This document shows positions 25,331-33,126 of a stretch of 64,000 nucleotides of DNA, one piece after another. The notes beneath the pieces were generated by a model that searched no databases, was not told the origin of the DNA, and saw only the letters and a program-made list of their open reading frames with translations. The position numbers were made by a program, and so were the translations under genes. The first letter of the stretch is position 1. Each line of letters begins with the position of its first letter. This stretch comes from Aquabacterium sp. (lineage in GTDB: Bacteria > Pseudomonadota > Gammaproteobacteria > Burkholderiales > Burkholderiaceae_C): NCBI RefSeq assembly GCF_016195855.1, contig NZ_JACPYU010000010.1, positions 62,001-126,000 of the forward strand, read 5' to 3'.

Positions 25331-25997
25331 GAGCGATCGGCTCAAGACCCTGGCCTTGATGACGATGATCACGCTGGTGGCGGCCGTCGTGGTCGGGGTC
25401 GAGTTCGCGACCATGCCACGGCTGAGGGGCGAGGCCACCTCGACCGCCCCTGTCGGCCCCGAGCATGGCCCCGTCGACATCGGCTTCGCGCAGGACATGT
25501 CCCTGCACCACGAGCAGGCCTTGACCATGGCCCAGATGGCCCTGGCCAAAGGCTCGCCTCGTGTGCGGCAACTCGCGCAGGGCATCGTCAACCAGCAACT
25601 CAAGGAGGTTGGTTACATGCAGGGCTGGTTGATGCTGTGGCAGGCACCCGGCATCGCGCCCACCGACGAGATGCACTGGATGCGCGATGCCTACGGGCGT
25701 TCGCCTCGTCGTGACCCGGCCTATGAGCGCTTCATCGACAACTGCATCCAGGGGCGGGGCATGCCTGGCCTGGCCTCCCCGGCCGAGCTCGACGCGCTGG
25801 CTGCGGTGGCGCAGGCAGAGGCCTTTGATGCCATGTTCCTCGCCTTGATGGTCCGCCACCATCAAGGGGCCGTGGTCATGGCACGCTTCGCATCCGAGTA
25901 TGCGCAGCTGGATGCGGTGCGTGGCTTTGCCCGGGCCGTCAGCGCGGAACAGCAGCAGGAGTTGATGCTGATGCTGAGGTGGTTGAAGACGCATTGA
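25305..25997 (+). CDS. DUF305 (ferritin-like) exported protein
   Basis: The 230-residue protein has an N-terminal TM/signal segment (LALMTMITLVAAVVVGVEF) and the paired His/Met motifs of DUF305: FAQDMSLHHEQALTMAQMAL and FLALMVRHHQGAVVMARF. DUF305 proteins form a four-helix bundle and are often found with copper or other metal functions, the M/H residues being likely ligands. The first codons overlap the end of the LVIVD gene. Confidence 0.88.
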   Translation: MAFIHLPVESDRLKTLALMTMITLVAAVVVGVEFATMPRLRGEATSTAPVGPEHGPVDIGFAQDMSLHHEQALTMAQMALAKGSPRVRQLAQGIVNQQLKEVGYMQGWLMLWQAPGIAPTDEMHWMRDAYGRSPRRDPAYERFIDNCIQGRGMPGLASPAELDALAAVAQAEAFDAMFLALMVRHHQGAVVMARFASEYAQLDAVRGFARAVSAEQQQELMLMLRWLKTH

Positions 25998-26005
25998 GCG
26001 TGGGG

Positions 26006-26036
26006 TGCATCCATGTGCGACGCACCGGCGTAGAGA
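26006..26036 (+). promoter_or_regulatory. Candidate ECF sigma promoter of the DUF4331 operon
   Basis: TGCATCC (26006-26012), an 18-bp spacer and TAGAGA (26031-26036) with GCG immediately before the TA. The same arrangement occurs before the ECF sigma gene (30701) and the SRPBCC gene (33082, minus strand). It lies 50 bases upstream of the DUF4331 start codon. Confidence 0.6.
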
Positions 26037-26085
26037 ACAGGTCGCGACACCCAGACCTTCTTCCTCGCACCTTCAGGAGCCTCTC

Positions 26086-27744
26086 ATGTCACACGCTCGT
26101 CGTCCGGCCTTGCGCCGGCTGTTTGTCTGCACCCTGGCCGCATGCGCCGGCATCACCAGCCTGGATACCGCCCTGGCCTCCAGCCACCGCGAAGCCCCCT
26201 TCATCACCACCTCACCCAAGGTGGACGGCACCGACTTCTACATGTTCATGAGCTACGAGGCCGGCCGCTCGGGCTACGTCACGCTCATTGCCAACTACCA
26301 GCCGCTGCAGGATGCCTACGGCGGCCCCAACTACTTCAAGATGGACCCGAACGCGCTGTACGAGATCCATGTGGACAACAACGGCGATGCGGTCGAGGAC
26401 CTCACCTTCCAGTTCCGCTTCAACAACACGCTGGCCAACAATGGCAAGGGCGTGGAGCTGGCGATCGGCAATGCCAATGTCGCGATCCCGCTGACGCAGG
26501 CCGGCGCCGTCAGCACCGTGGCTGATGGCCACCTCAATGTGGCCGAGACCTATTCCGTCAAGGTGGTGCGTGGCGATCGGCGCAAAGGCACGGTCGGTTT
26601 GTTGACCAAAGTGGGCAGCAGCACGAGCACCCTTGAAAAGCCGGTGGACTACATCGGCGACAAGACCCTGGGCAACAGCACGGCTTACGAGAACTACGCC
26701 CAGCAGCACGTCCACACCGTCACCATCCCGGGTTGCAGCATGCCGGCCAAGGTCTTCGTGGGCCAGCGCCAGGATGGCTTTGCCGTCAACCTGGGCCCGA
26801 TCTTCGACCTGGTCAATGCCACCCCCGCGCAGATCCTCAACCCGGATCTGAAGAACGCCTTCGCGGCCAACTCCATCCAGGACAAGAACGTGACCACGCT
26901 GGCGCTGGAGGTGCACAAGTCCTGCCTGACTTCGGGCAGCGACCCGGTCATCGGCGGCTGGACCACGGCCAGCATGCGCCAGGCACGCCTGCTGGATGGC
27001 TCACCCGCATCGGGCCTGCAGACCACGGACAAGGCCGGTGGCGCCTGGGTGCAGGTGTCCCGCCTGGGCAACCCGCTGGTCAACGAGGTCGTGATCGGTT
27101 TGCGTGACAAGGACAAGTTCAACGCCTCCAAGCCCAAGGACGATCTGCAGTTCGCCACCTATGTGACCAACCCCACCTTGCCCGCCTTGCTGGGCCTGGT
27201 GCTGGTCAATGACACCGCGGGCCTGGCGCCCACCAACCTGCCACGCACCGACCTGGTCTCGGCCTTCCTGACGGGCATCACCGGTTTGAACCGGCCCGCC
27301 AACCTCACCGCGGCGGCCGACGAACTGCGCTTGAACACCGCAGTGGCACCGGTGGCCGAGGGCAGCCAGAACCGCCTGGGTGCGGCAGGCGCCATCCTGG
27401 CTGCGGGCTCGGTGGCCGGTGCCACGGACCTGGCGGGCTTCCCCAATGGCCGCCGGCCCAAGGATGACGTGGTCGACATCGCCCTGGTGGCCATGGTGGG
27501 TGGCTTGTGCGCCATCAATGAAAGCATCGACCTGGGCCTGAGTTCGGTGGTGGTGCCCAAGGTCGGCACGCTGACCTCGACCTGCACGACGGCCTCACTG
27601 ACCGCCACGGCCAAGGCCGCAGGCAGCAATGGCCTGCCCAATGCCGCCAATGTGCACGATGGGGTGGACCAGGCGCAGGTGCCCTTCCTGACGCGCTTTC
27701 CTTACCTGAACACGCCGAACTCCGGTTCGACCCCCAAGCAGTAA
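26086..27744 (+). CDS. DUF4331 family exported protein
   Basis: The start at 26086 follows CAGGAG and gives 552 residues with a signal peptide (CTLAACAGITSLDTALASS). It opens SHREAPFITTSPKVDGTDFY, the hallmark of DUF4331, followed by beta-rich segments such as YEIHVDNNGDAVEDLTFQF and a C-terminal HDGVDQAQVPFLTRFPYLNT. The family is uncharacterised and repeatedly found with TPR and HupE-like genes, as here. It is the first gene of a four-gene operon (DUF4331, lipoprotein, TPR, HupE-like), behind a candidate ECF promoter. Confidence 0.88.
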   Translation: MSHARRPALRRLFVCTLAACAGITSLDTALASSHREAPFITTSPKVDGTDFYMFMSYEAGRSGYVTLIANYQPLQDAYGGPNYFKMDPNALYEIHVDNNGDAVEDLTFQFRFNNTLANNGKGVELAIGNANVAIPLTQAGAVSTVADGHLNVAETYSVKVVRGDRRKGTVGLLTKVGSSTSTLEKPVDYIGDKTLGNSTAYENYAQQHVHTVTIPGCSMPAKVFVGQRQDGFAVNLGPIFDLVNATPAQILNPDLKNAFAANSIQDKNVTTLALEVHKSCLTSGSDPVIGGWTTASMRQARLLDGSPASGLQTTDKAGGAWVQVSRLGNPLVNEVVIGLRDKDKFNASKPKDDLQFATYVTNPTLPALLGLVLVNDTAGLAPTNLPRTDLVSAFLTGITGLNRPANLTAAADELRLNTAVAPVAEGSQNRLGAAGAILAAGSVAGATDLAGFPNGRRPKDDVVDIALVAMVGGLCAINESIDLGLSSVVVPKVGTLTSTCTTASLTATAKAAGSNGLPNAANVHDGVDQAQVPFLTRFPYLNTPNSGSTPKQ

Positions 27745-27754
27745 GGAGCCCGCC

Positions 27755-28033
27755 ATGCATGCCATTTCAAACCTGAAGACGCTGCGTGCGGCCGGTGCCG
27801 TGCTGGGTGTGTTGTTGCTGTCGGCTTGCGGCGGTGGCGGCGGCGGTGCCCCCAGCGCGCAAGCCAGTGCGGACCCCACCGTGCAAGTGGCACCTGCTGC
27901 CAGCAGCAACGCGGCCGTGGCCACCAGCTACACCAGCAGCCTGGCCTCGACCCCGCCGGCCACGACCGACACGCTGGAGCCCTTGCCGGTCCCGGCGTCG
28001 CTGGCCACGGACGACACGGCCGAGCCGGTCTGA
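27755..28033 (+). CDS. Small lipoprotein of the DUF4331 operon
   Basis: The 92-residue protein has signal and lipobox LLLSACGGGGGG, then a short Ala/Thr/Ser-rich mature part with no domain. It lies 10 bases after the DUF4331 gene, with AAGGAG upstream. It is probably a small envelope lipoprotein partner. The glycine run after the lipid-bearing Cys is typical of outer-membrane-bound lipoproteins. Confidence 0.75.
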   Translation: MHAISNLKTLRAAGAVLGVLLLSACGGGGGGAPSAQASADPTVQVAPAASSNAAVATSYTSSLASTPPATTDTLEPLPVPASLATDDTAEPV

Positions 28034-28056
28034 GCCCCGAGCGACAGGAGGGCATC

Positions 28057-29259
28057 ATGCAGTGGGTGGAGGCAAGGCGTGCGAGCGGGCTCCGCGTGGG
28101 CCTGCGGGGCGGGGTGCTCGCCGGGCTGGCCGTGCTGCTGAGCGGGGGCATGCCGGCCCTCGCCGCCCAGCCCCGCGTGCCGCAGCTCGACAGCGAGGTG
28201 GTGGAGGTGCTGCGTGAGCGGCCCTTGTCTGCGCAGGAAAAAGCCTGGCGCGCCTTGCGTGCCCAGGCCCGTGCCAGGCCCACCGATGTGGCGCTGGCCA
28301 CGCAGGTGGCCTGGCAGGCCCTGCGCTGGGCCAGGCAGGACGGCGACCCGCGCTGGCTGGGGCAGGCGCAAGCCGCCTTGACGCCCTGGTGGTCACAGCC
28401 CGCCCCACCCGATGAGGTGCGCCTGTTGCGCGCCACCATCTTGCAAAGCACACATGACTTCGATGCGGCCCTGCGTGATCTGCGCGCCCTGGTGCGGGCC
28501 CGCCCGGATCAGCCGCAAGCCTGGCTGACACTGGCATCGGTGCTGCAGGTGACCGGGCAATACGATGAAGCACAAAGCGCCTGCAACGCGCTCAAGCCAG
28601 CCGGCGCACCCTGGCATGCCCAGGCTTGCGCGCTGGAACTGCACAGCCAGCGTGGGGAGGCGGGGGCTGCGGACGCCGCCCAGCGTGGTCTGGCCGAACT
28701 TGTGACCCGTGCCCCGCGTGAGCTGTCGGGCTACCTCAACCTCATTCGGGCTGAGCTGGCACAGCGTCAAGGCCAGCCAGACAAGGCGGCCGCGCTCTAC
28801 CAGGCCGTGCTGGCCGCTGAGGACGATGCCTACACCCAGGGTGCGTATGCAGACTTGTTGCTGGACCAGGGCCGCGCAGCCGAGGTGGTGAGCCTGCTCA
28901 AAGGCCACGAGCGCAACGACGCTCTGCTGCTGCGCCTGGCGCAGGCCTATGCCGTCACGGGCGATGCGGCACTGGACCGCAGCGTGCAGGCCTTGCGTGC
29001 GCGCTTTGCCGCCGCGCACGAACGTGGTGACAGCGTGCACCGGCGCGAAGAAGCGCGCTTCACGCTGCACCTGCTCAAGCGCCCCCAAGAGGCCTTGAGG
29101 CTGGCGCAACTGAACTGGCAGGTTCAGAAAGAACCAGCAGACGCGCGCATCTTGCTGGAAGCCGCTCAGGCTGCGGGTGAGCCTCAGGCGGCCGATGCGG
29201 TGCGTGCCTTCATGCGCCGCTGGGGCTGGTCTGACAAGCGCCTGGAGGCCTGGCTGTGA
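28057..29259 (+). CDS. TPR-repeat exported protein of the DUF4331 operon
   Basis: The start at 28057 follows ACAGGAGGG and gives 400 residues. A signal peptide (GVLAGLAVLLSGGMPALAAQP) is followed by helical TPR-like repeats: LLRATILQSTHDFDAALRDL, AWLTLASVLQVTGQYDEAQS, YLNLIRAELAQRQGQPDKAA. It probably scaffolds an assembly with the DUF4331 protein in the periplasm. Its stop overlaps the GTG start of the HupE-like gene, so expression is coupled. Confidence 0.82.
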   Translation: MQWVEARRASGLRVGLRGGVLAGLAVLLSGGMPALAAQPRVPQLDSEVVEVLRERPLSAQEKAWRALRAQARARPTDVALATQVAWQALRWARQDGDPRWLGQAQAALTPWWSQPAPPDEVRLLRATILQSTHDFDAALRDLRALVRARPDQPQAWLTLASVLQVTGQYDEAQSACNALKPAGAPWHAQACALELHSQRGEAGAADAAQRGLAELVTRAPRELSGYLNLIRAELAQRQGQPDKAAALYQAVLAAEDDAYTQGAYADLLLDQGRAAEVVSLLKGHERNDALLLRLAQAYAVTGDAALDRSVQALRARFAAAHERGDSVHRREEARFTLHLLKRPQEALRLAQLNWQVQKEPADARILLEAAQAAGEPQAADAVRAFMRRWGWSDKRLEAWL

Positions 29260-30599
29260 AGCACCTGCGCGCCCTCTTGCTGTGCGTGCTGGCCTGGTGC
29301 AGTGCCGGCACGGCCTGGCCCCACAAACCCAGCGACAGCTACATGACCCTGACCGCGCAAGATGGTGGCCAGGTTCTGGTGAACTGGCACGTGGCCCTGC
29401 GCGACCTGGACGGCGAGCTCTCCCTTGATGGCAACGACGATGGCCGGCTCACCTGGGGCGAGGTGCGCGCACGCTGGGCCGACATGCTGGGCTACGTCCG
29501 CCCGCACATGCGCCTCACGCATGCCGGTGTGGCCTGCACCGCGGTGGCCGGCAGCGACCAGGCCCCGGCCGTGATCGCGCACACCGACGGGCAGTACGCG
29601 GTGTTGGCGTGGACCGTGCAATGCCCCTTGTCGGCGGCCCAGCCCTGGTCCGACCTGGATGTGGATTACCGCCTCTTCGCCCTGAGCGACCCCACGCACC
29701 GTGGCATCGTGCGCTGGCGTGTGCAGGGCGCGGGCATGGCCACGGCACGCGAGGTCAGCAGCGTGGTGCTGGGCGTGACACGCACGCAGCACCATGTGAG
29801 CTGGACAGGCTTGCAGGGCGGCGTGCCCTTGTCCACGCAGGCCGATGCCGCTTCGCCCGTGTCGAACATATCGACCACCTCAATGAGCACATCAGCGGCC
29901 CCACCCCGCACGGCGGACAGCGCTTCCGGTAGCGAAACCCATGGTGAAACCCACAGCGCCCTCCTGCTGCGTTACGTGCACGACGGCGTCGACCACATCG
30001 CCGCCGGCATGGACCACATTCTTTTCCTCGTCTCCTTGTTGCTGGTGTCGGTGTGGCGCCGCGCGGAGGCCGGCCCCGGCATGGCCGCCCCACTCGGTTG
30101 GTTGCCACGTGAACAATGGCGCAGCGCGCTGGGCGAGGTCCTGCGCCTGGTCACGGCCTTCACGCTGGCCCATTCCTTGACGCTGGCCCTGGCGGCCTTT
30201 GGCGTGGTGTCGCCGCCTTCGCGCTGGGTCGAGTCCCTGATCGCGTTGAGCGTGCTCGTGGCCGCGCTGGACAACCTCTGGCCACTCTTGCGCGCACCCC
30301 GCTGGATCGTGGTGTTCGGCTTCGGCCTGGTCCACGGCTTCGGCTTTGCTGGCGCCATGCAGGACCTGGGCCTTTCCCGGCAAGACCTGGCCTGGCCGCT
30401 GCTGGGCTTCAACCTGGGCGTCGAGCTGGGGCAGTTGATGCTGGTGGCCCTGGTCCTGCCGCTGGCTTTCTGGTTGCGGCGCACGGCCTTGTACCGCCAG
30501 GCCGTGGTCTTGCCGGGCTCGCTGGCCATTGCCGTGCTGGCCGCGCTGTGGCTGTACCAGCGTGTGGCCGATGTGGCCCTGGGCTGGGTGCCGGGTTGA
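29256..30599 (+). CDS. HupE/UreJ-like membrane protein with EF-hand-like motif
   Basis: The protein has 447 residues from a GTG start in a GTGA overlap. After a signal peptide comes a ~200-residue periplasmic region. That region contains an EF-hand-like loop DLDGELSLDGNDDGRLTWGE (residues ~49-68), in which Asp and Asn residues could bind calcium. A C-terminal membrane domain follows with the HupE/UreJ_2 signature HDGVDHIAAGMDHILFLVSL, and then about six TM helices (LVTAFTLAHSLTLALAAF, FGFGLVHGFGFAGAM). HupE/UreJ proteins are putative nickel/cobalt permeases. A transport role here is inferred. Confidence 0.85.
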   Translation: MKHLRALLLCVLAWCSAGTAWPHKPSDSYMTLTAQDGGQVLVNWHVALRDLDGELSLDGNDDGRLTWGEVRARWADMLGYVRPHMRLTHAGVACTAVAGSDQAPAVIAHTDGQYAVLAWTVQCPLSAAQPWSDLDVDYRLFALSDPTHRGIVRWRVQGAGMATAREVSSVVLGVTRTQHHVSWTGLQGGVPLSTQADAASPVSNISTTSMSTSAAPPRTADSASGSETHGETHSALLLRYVHDGVDHIAAGMDHILFLVSLLLVSVWRRAEAGPGMAAPLGWLPREQWRSALGEVLRLVTAFTLAHSLTLALAAFGVVSPPSRWVESLIALSVLVAALDNLWPLLRAPRWIVVFGFGLVHGFGFAGAMQDLGLSRQDLAWPLLGFNLGVELGQLMLVALVLPLAFWLRRTALYRQAVVLPGSLAIAVLAALWLYQRVADVALGWVPG

Positions 30600-30601
30600 G
30601 C

Positions 30602-30621
30602 GCCTGATCGGCTGATCAGGC
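30602..30621 (+). other. Hairpin after the HupE-like gene
   Basis: GCCTGATC-ggct-GATCAGGC is an 8-bp perfect stem with a 4-base loop, two bases after the stop codon. There is no T run, so it is at best a rho-dependent or mRNA-stabilising structure. Confidence 0.4.
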
Positions 30622-30635
30622 CGAATCTGGCTCAA

Positions 30636-30663
30636 GCGGGCCCAGGCGGGCCCAGGCGGGCTC
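30636..30663 (+). repeat. 10-bp tandem repeat
   Basis: GCGGGCCCAG occurs twice in direct tandem, followed by a partial third copy GCGGGCTCA. It lies between the DUF4331 operon and the ECF sigma promoter. It is short and possibly just slippage. Confidence 0.6.
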
Positions 30664-30700
30664 ATCTGCCGATAAAGCCATGATGGCGAAAGGGGTAGCG

Positions 30701-30731
30701 TGAATCCACGCGGTATGAAAGGGCGTAAGGA
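30701..30731 (+). promoter_or_regulatory. Candidate ECF sigma autoregulated promoter
   Basis: TGAATCC (30701-30707), an 18-bp spacer and TAAGGA (30726-30731), with GCG immediately before the TA. This resembles the TGATCC...CGTA promoters of ChrR-linked ECF sigma factors. It lies upstream of the sigma gene (start 30828), which would make it self-activating. Confidence 0.6.
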
Positions 30732-30827
30732 ATCGAGGCATTTGCCAAACACAGTCAGGCGCGCCCATGATTCAATTCAGACTGCCGAGCCAGCCCTGCC
30801 CAAGCCCAGCCTTGTCGGGACCTTCCC

Positions 30828-31547
30828 ATGACCGATCTTTCTGATCTGAACGCCTGCGTGGACGACCTCGAAGCCGAGTGGCTCGACGCTGCGTCTGAAG
30901 AGGCGTGCGCGGAGGCTCCCCCCTTGCGGCCCCCCCCGACCGCCAACGAGGTGCAGCTGCAGGTCTGGTTGTCGCGCGTGGTGCGCCAGGACGAAGCCGC
31001 GCTGGCCGATCTGTACCGCGCGACGGTGGGCCGTGTGTATGGCCTGGCCCTGCGCATCGTGCGCAACCCCGCGCTGGCCGAAGAAGTGGCTGAAGACACC
31101 TTCTGGCAGGTCTGGCGGCAGGCCCCCCGTTTTGATCCGCAGCGCGGCACGGCCCTGGCCTGGGTGCTGACCATCGCCCGCAGCCGTGCGCTGGACGCCC
31201 TGCGTGCCCGCACCCGTGCGCAAGCCGACACCGTGTCGGCTGATGCGCTGGGCGACGCGCTGGATGCGCAGCGCCTGCACAGCGATCACGCCGACAACCC
31301 GCATGACCTGCTGGCATCCATGCAAAGCCATGAACAACTGCATGGCGCCTTGCGTCAGCTGGAGGCGGTGCCGCGGCAACTCGTGGCCCTGGCCTTCTTC
31401 AAAGGCCTGACCCATGAAGAAATCGCCGGGCAGACCGGCCTGCCGCTGGGCACGGTCAAGTCCCATATCCGACGCGCCCTGACGGTCCTGCGCAAGTGGT
31501 TGACCCCAGGCTGCGACCACGTGGCCAATCCGTATGATGCGGCGTGA
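30828..31547 (+). CDS. ECF-type RNA polymerase sigma factor
   Basis: The 239-residue protein has sigma region 2 (LADLYRATVGRVYGLALRIVRN, AEEVAEDTFWQVWRQAPRFD, ALAWVLTIARSRALD) and region 4 (VALAFFKGLTHEEIAGQTGL, GTVKSHIRRALTVLRKWL). An acidic N-terminal extension of ~45 residues (DLEAEWLDAASEEACAEAPP) is unusual for this class. Its end overlaps or abuts a ChrR-like cupin gene, the standard partner of ECF11-type sigma factors that respond to singlet oxygen or peroxides. Confidence 0.92.
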   Translation: MTDLSDLNACVDDLEAEWLDAASEEACAEAPPLRPPPTANEVQLQVWLSRVVRQDEAALADLYRATVGRVYGLALRIVRNPALAEEVAEDTFWQVWRQAPRFDPQRGTALAWVLTIARSRALDALRARTRAQADTVSADALGDALDAQRLHSDHADNPHDLLASMQSHEQLHGALRQLEAVPRQLVALAFFKGLTHEEIAGQTGLPLGTVKSHIRRALTVLRKWLTPGCDHVANPYDAA

Positions 31548-31557
31548 GGACCACGAC

Positions 31558-32472
31558 ATGAAGCCCTTGACACCCTCGCCTACCCCCCCGTCCATCATGT
31601 CCGGCACCGCCAGCTCCGCCTTGATCGGCCCGGCCGAGTTCGAGCCGCAGACGCTGCCCGGTGTGGCGCCGCTGGCCGCGCTGGGCCTGGCGCCCACGCT
31701 GGCCACGGCCTTGAGCCCGATCGAGCCCGACGCCGCCCAGGATGCCCGCCTGCGCGGCAAGCTGCTGGCGCGCGTGGCCCGCAGTGCCGCCGCCAACCGC
31801 CCCTTTGTGACCACGCGTGTGCACGATGGCGAGTGGCTGATGCTCGCCCCCGGCGTGCAGCAACGCCCGCTGCATGCCGATGACGCCGCGCAGAGCAGCT
31901 TGCTGCAATGGCAGGCCGATGCCGCATGCAGCCTGCCTGCCACGGGCCAGGCCCATGAGTGCCTGGTGCTGCAAGGCGAAGTCCATGTCAACGGGCAGGC
32001 CCTGCATGAACAGGACTACCTGCTGTGCCCCCCGCAAGAAAACGAGCAGGGGCCCCTGCGCCTGCAGGCCAGCGCCGGCACACGGCTGTACTGGCGCTGC
32101 ATCGAGCCTGGTGAAGAGGCCTTTGGCCGCACGGCGATGCCGCATCTGGCCCGCGCCAACGACATGGCCTGGGAGCCGCTGCGCCGTGGTGTGCAGATCA
32201 AGCCCTTGTATGCCGAGGGGGACCGCATCTCGATGCTGGTGCAGTTTGAGCCCGGCGCCAGCGTGCCGGCACATGGCCACGGCCATGGCGAAGAATGTCT
32301 GATGGTGGCCGGCGACCTCTTCCTGGGCGATGTGCTCTTGTGCCAGGGGGACTTCCAGTTCGCCCCGCGCGGCACGGGGCACGGCGCGCTGCAATCGGAC
32401 GTGGGCTGCGTGCTGTACTTCCACGGCGCCATCGACCCCGCGGTGGTGGACCCCAGCGTGCGCCCTGGCTGA
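31558..32472 (+). CDS. ChrR-like bicupin anti-sigma factor
   Basis: The start at 31558 is preferred because GTGAGGA lies upstream; an earlier in-frame ATG at 31534 overlaps the sigma gene. The ~304-residue protein has two cupin halves. The first (HECLVLQGEVHVNGQALHEQD) is partly degenerate. The second keeps a full ligand set: PAHGHGHGEECLMVAGDLF, then FAPRGTGHG. Classical ChrR has an N-terminal zinc anti-sigma domain with a H-x3-C-x2-C motif, and this is not seen. Residues 1-90 are instead Pro/Ala-rich with helices (ARLRGKLLARVARSAAANR). It probably inhibits the adjacent sigma factor until oxidised. Confidence 0.75.
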   Translation: MKPLTPSPTPPSIMSGTASSALIGPAEFEPQTLPGVAPLAALGLAPTLATALSPIEPDAAQDARLRGKLLARVARSAAANRPFVTTRVHDGEWLMLAPGVQQRPLHADDAAQSSLLQWQADAACSLPATGQAHECLVLQGEVHVNGQALHEQDYLLCPPQENEQGPLRLQASAGTRLYWRCIEPGEEAFGRTAMPHLARANDMAWEPLRRGVQIKPLYAEGDRISMLVQFEPGASVPAHGHGHGEECLMVAGDLFLGDVLLCQGDFQFAPRGTGHGALQSDVGCVLYFHGAIDPAVVDPSVRPG

Positions 32473-32505
32473 TCCCGTCGATCGACCGGCTCGGCTCGGC
32501 CTGGA

Positions 32506-33021
32506 TCAGGCCGGGCCACCTCGCCAGTTGGCGATCTCTGACACCGTGCAATGCAGGCGCCGGGCCATGCCGATGGCGCCTGCGCGCATCACCGTGAAGT
32601 GGTTCCAGGCGAACAGGCCGCGCAACAGCGGGGCGAAGCGGCGCATCCACGGGCGGGTCAACTCGACTTGATAGCGGTAGGTGACGTCCACCACATCGGG
32701 GGCGACCGGGTCGATCAGCCACAGTCCATGCCCGCGCAGATCGCCGCTGGACTGGCCCTCGATCTCGCCGTGGCCATCGGGGTGGCGCTCCGTGCGGGTA
32801 TTGAGCGCGTCGATGGTCAACTGGTAGCCCAGCGCGGTCTGCCAGGTCAGTTGCGCATGTGTGCCCGTCTGCCCGGGGGCCGAGCGCTTGAGGATCTTCA
32901 CCTCGCGCACATGCGGCCACCATTGCGGCCAGCCTTCCAGGTGGGTGAGCAAGGCCCACACCTGCGGCGCGGGACAATGCAGGCGCCAGCGGCTGATGAG
33001 CACAAAGCGGGTCGGGGACAT
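32506..33021 (-). CDS. SRPBCC (polyketide cyclase-like) protein
   Basis: The 171-residue START/SRPBCC-fold protein has the usual opening strand and helix (ISRWRLHCPAPQVWALLTHLEGWPQWWPHV), a middle antiparallel sheet and the C-terminal long helix (FAWNHFTVMRAGAIGMARRL). It probably binds a hydrophobic ligand. It is convergent with the bicupin gene and has the third copy of the ECF promoter pattern upstream, so it is probably part of the same regulon. Confidence 0.82.
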   Translation of the reverse strand: MSPTRFVLISRWRLHCPAPQVWALLTHLEGWPQWWPHVREVKILKRSAPGQTGTHAQLTWQTALGYQLTIDALNTRTERHPDGHGEIEGQSSGDLRGHGLWLIDPVAPDVVDVTYRYQVELTRPWMRRFAPLLRGLFAWNHFTVMRAGAIGMARRLHCTVSEIANWRGGPA

Positions 33022-33051
33022 GCAGGGGCGATCACAAAGAGGGCAACCCTC

Positions 33052-33082
33052 TTCATACGCTGGTCGTGTCGGGCTGGATGCA
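33052..33082 (-). promoter_or_regulatory. Candidate ECF sigma promoter of the SRPBCC gene
   Basis: Read leftward: TGCATCC (33082-33076), an 18-bp spacer and TATGAA (33057-33052), with GCG immediately before the TA. The start codon at 33021 is 30 bases downstream. It is the third instance of the pattern found at 26006 and 30701. Confidence 0.6.
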
Positions 33083-33126
33083 ATGTGTGCAAAGTGCTGT
33101 GGCCAGGGCGTTTGGCGTGAGGCTTG

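Noticed and set aside
30602-30621. Intrinsic terminator after the HupE-like gene
   Set aside because: The stem is perfect but there is no T run, so it is listed only as a hairpin.
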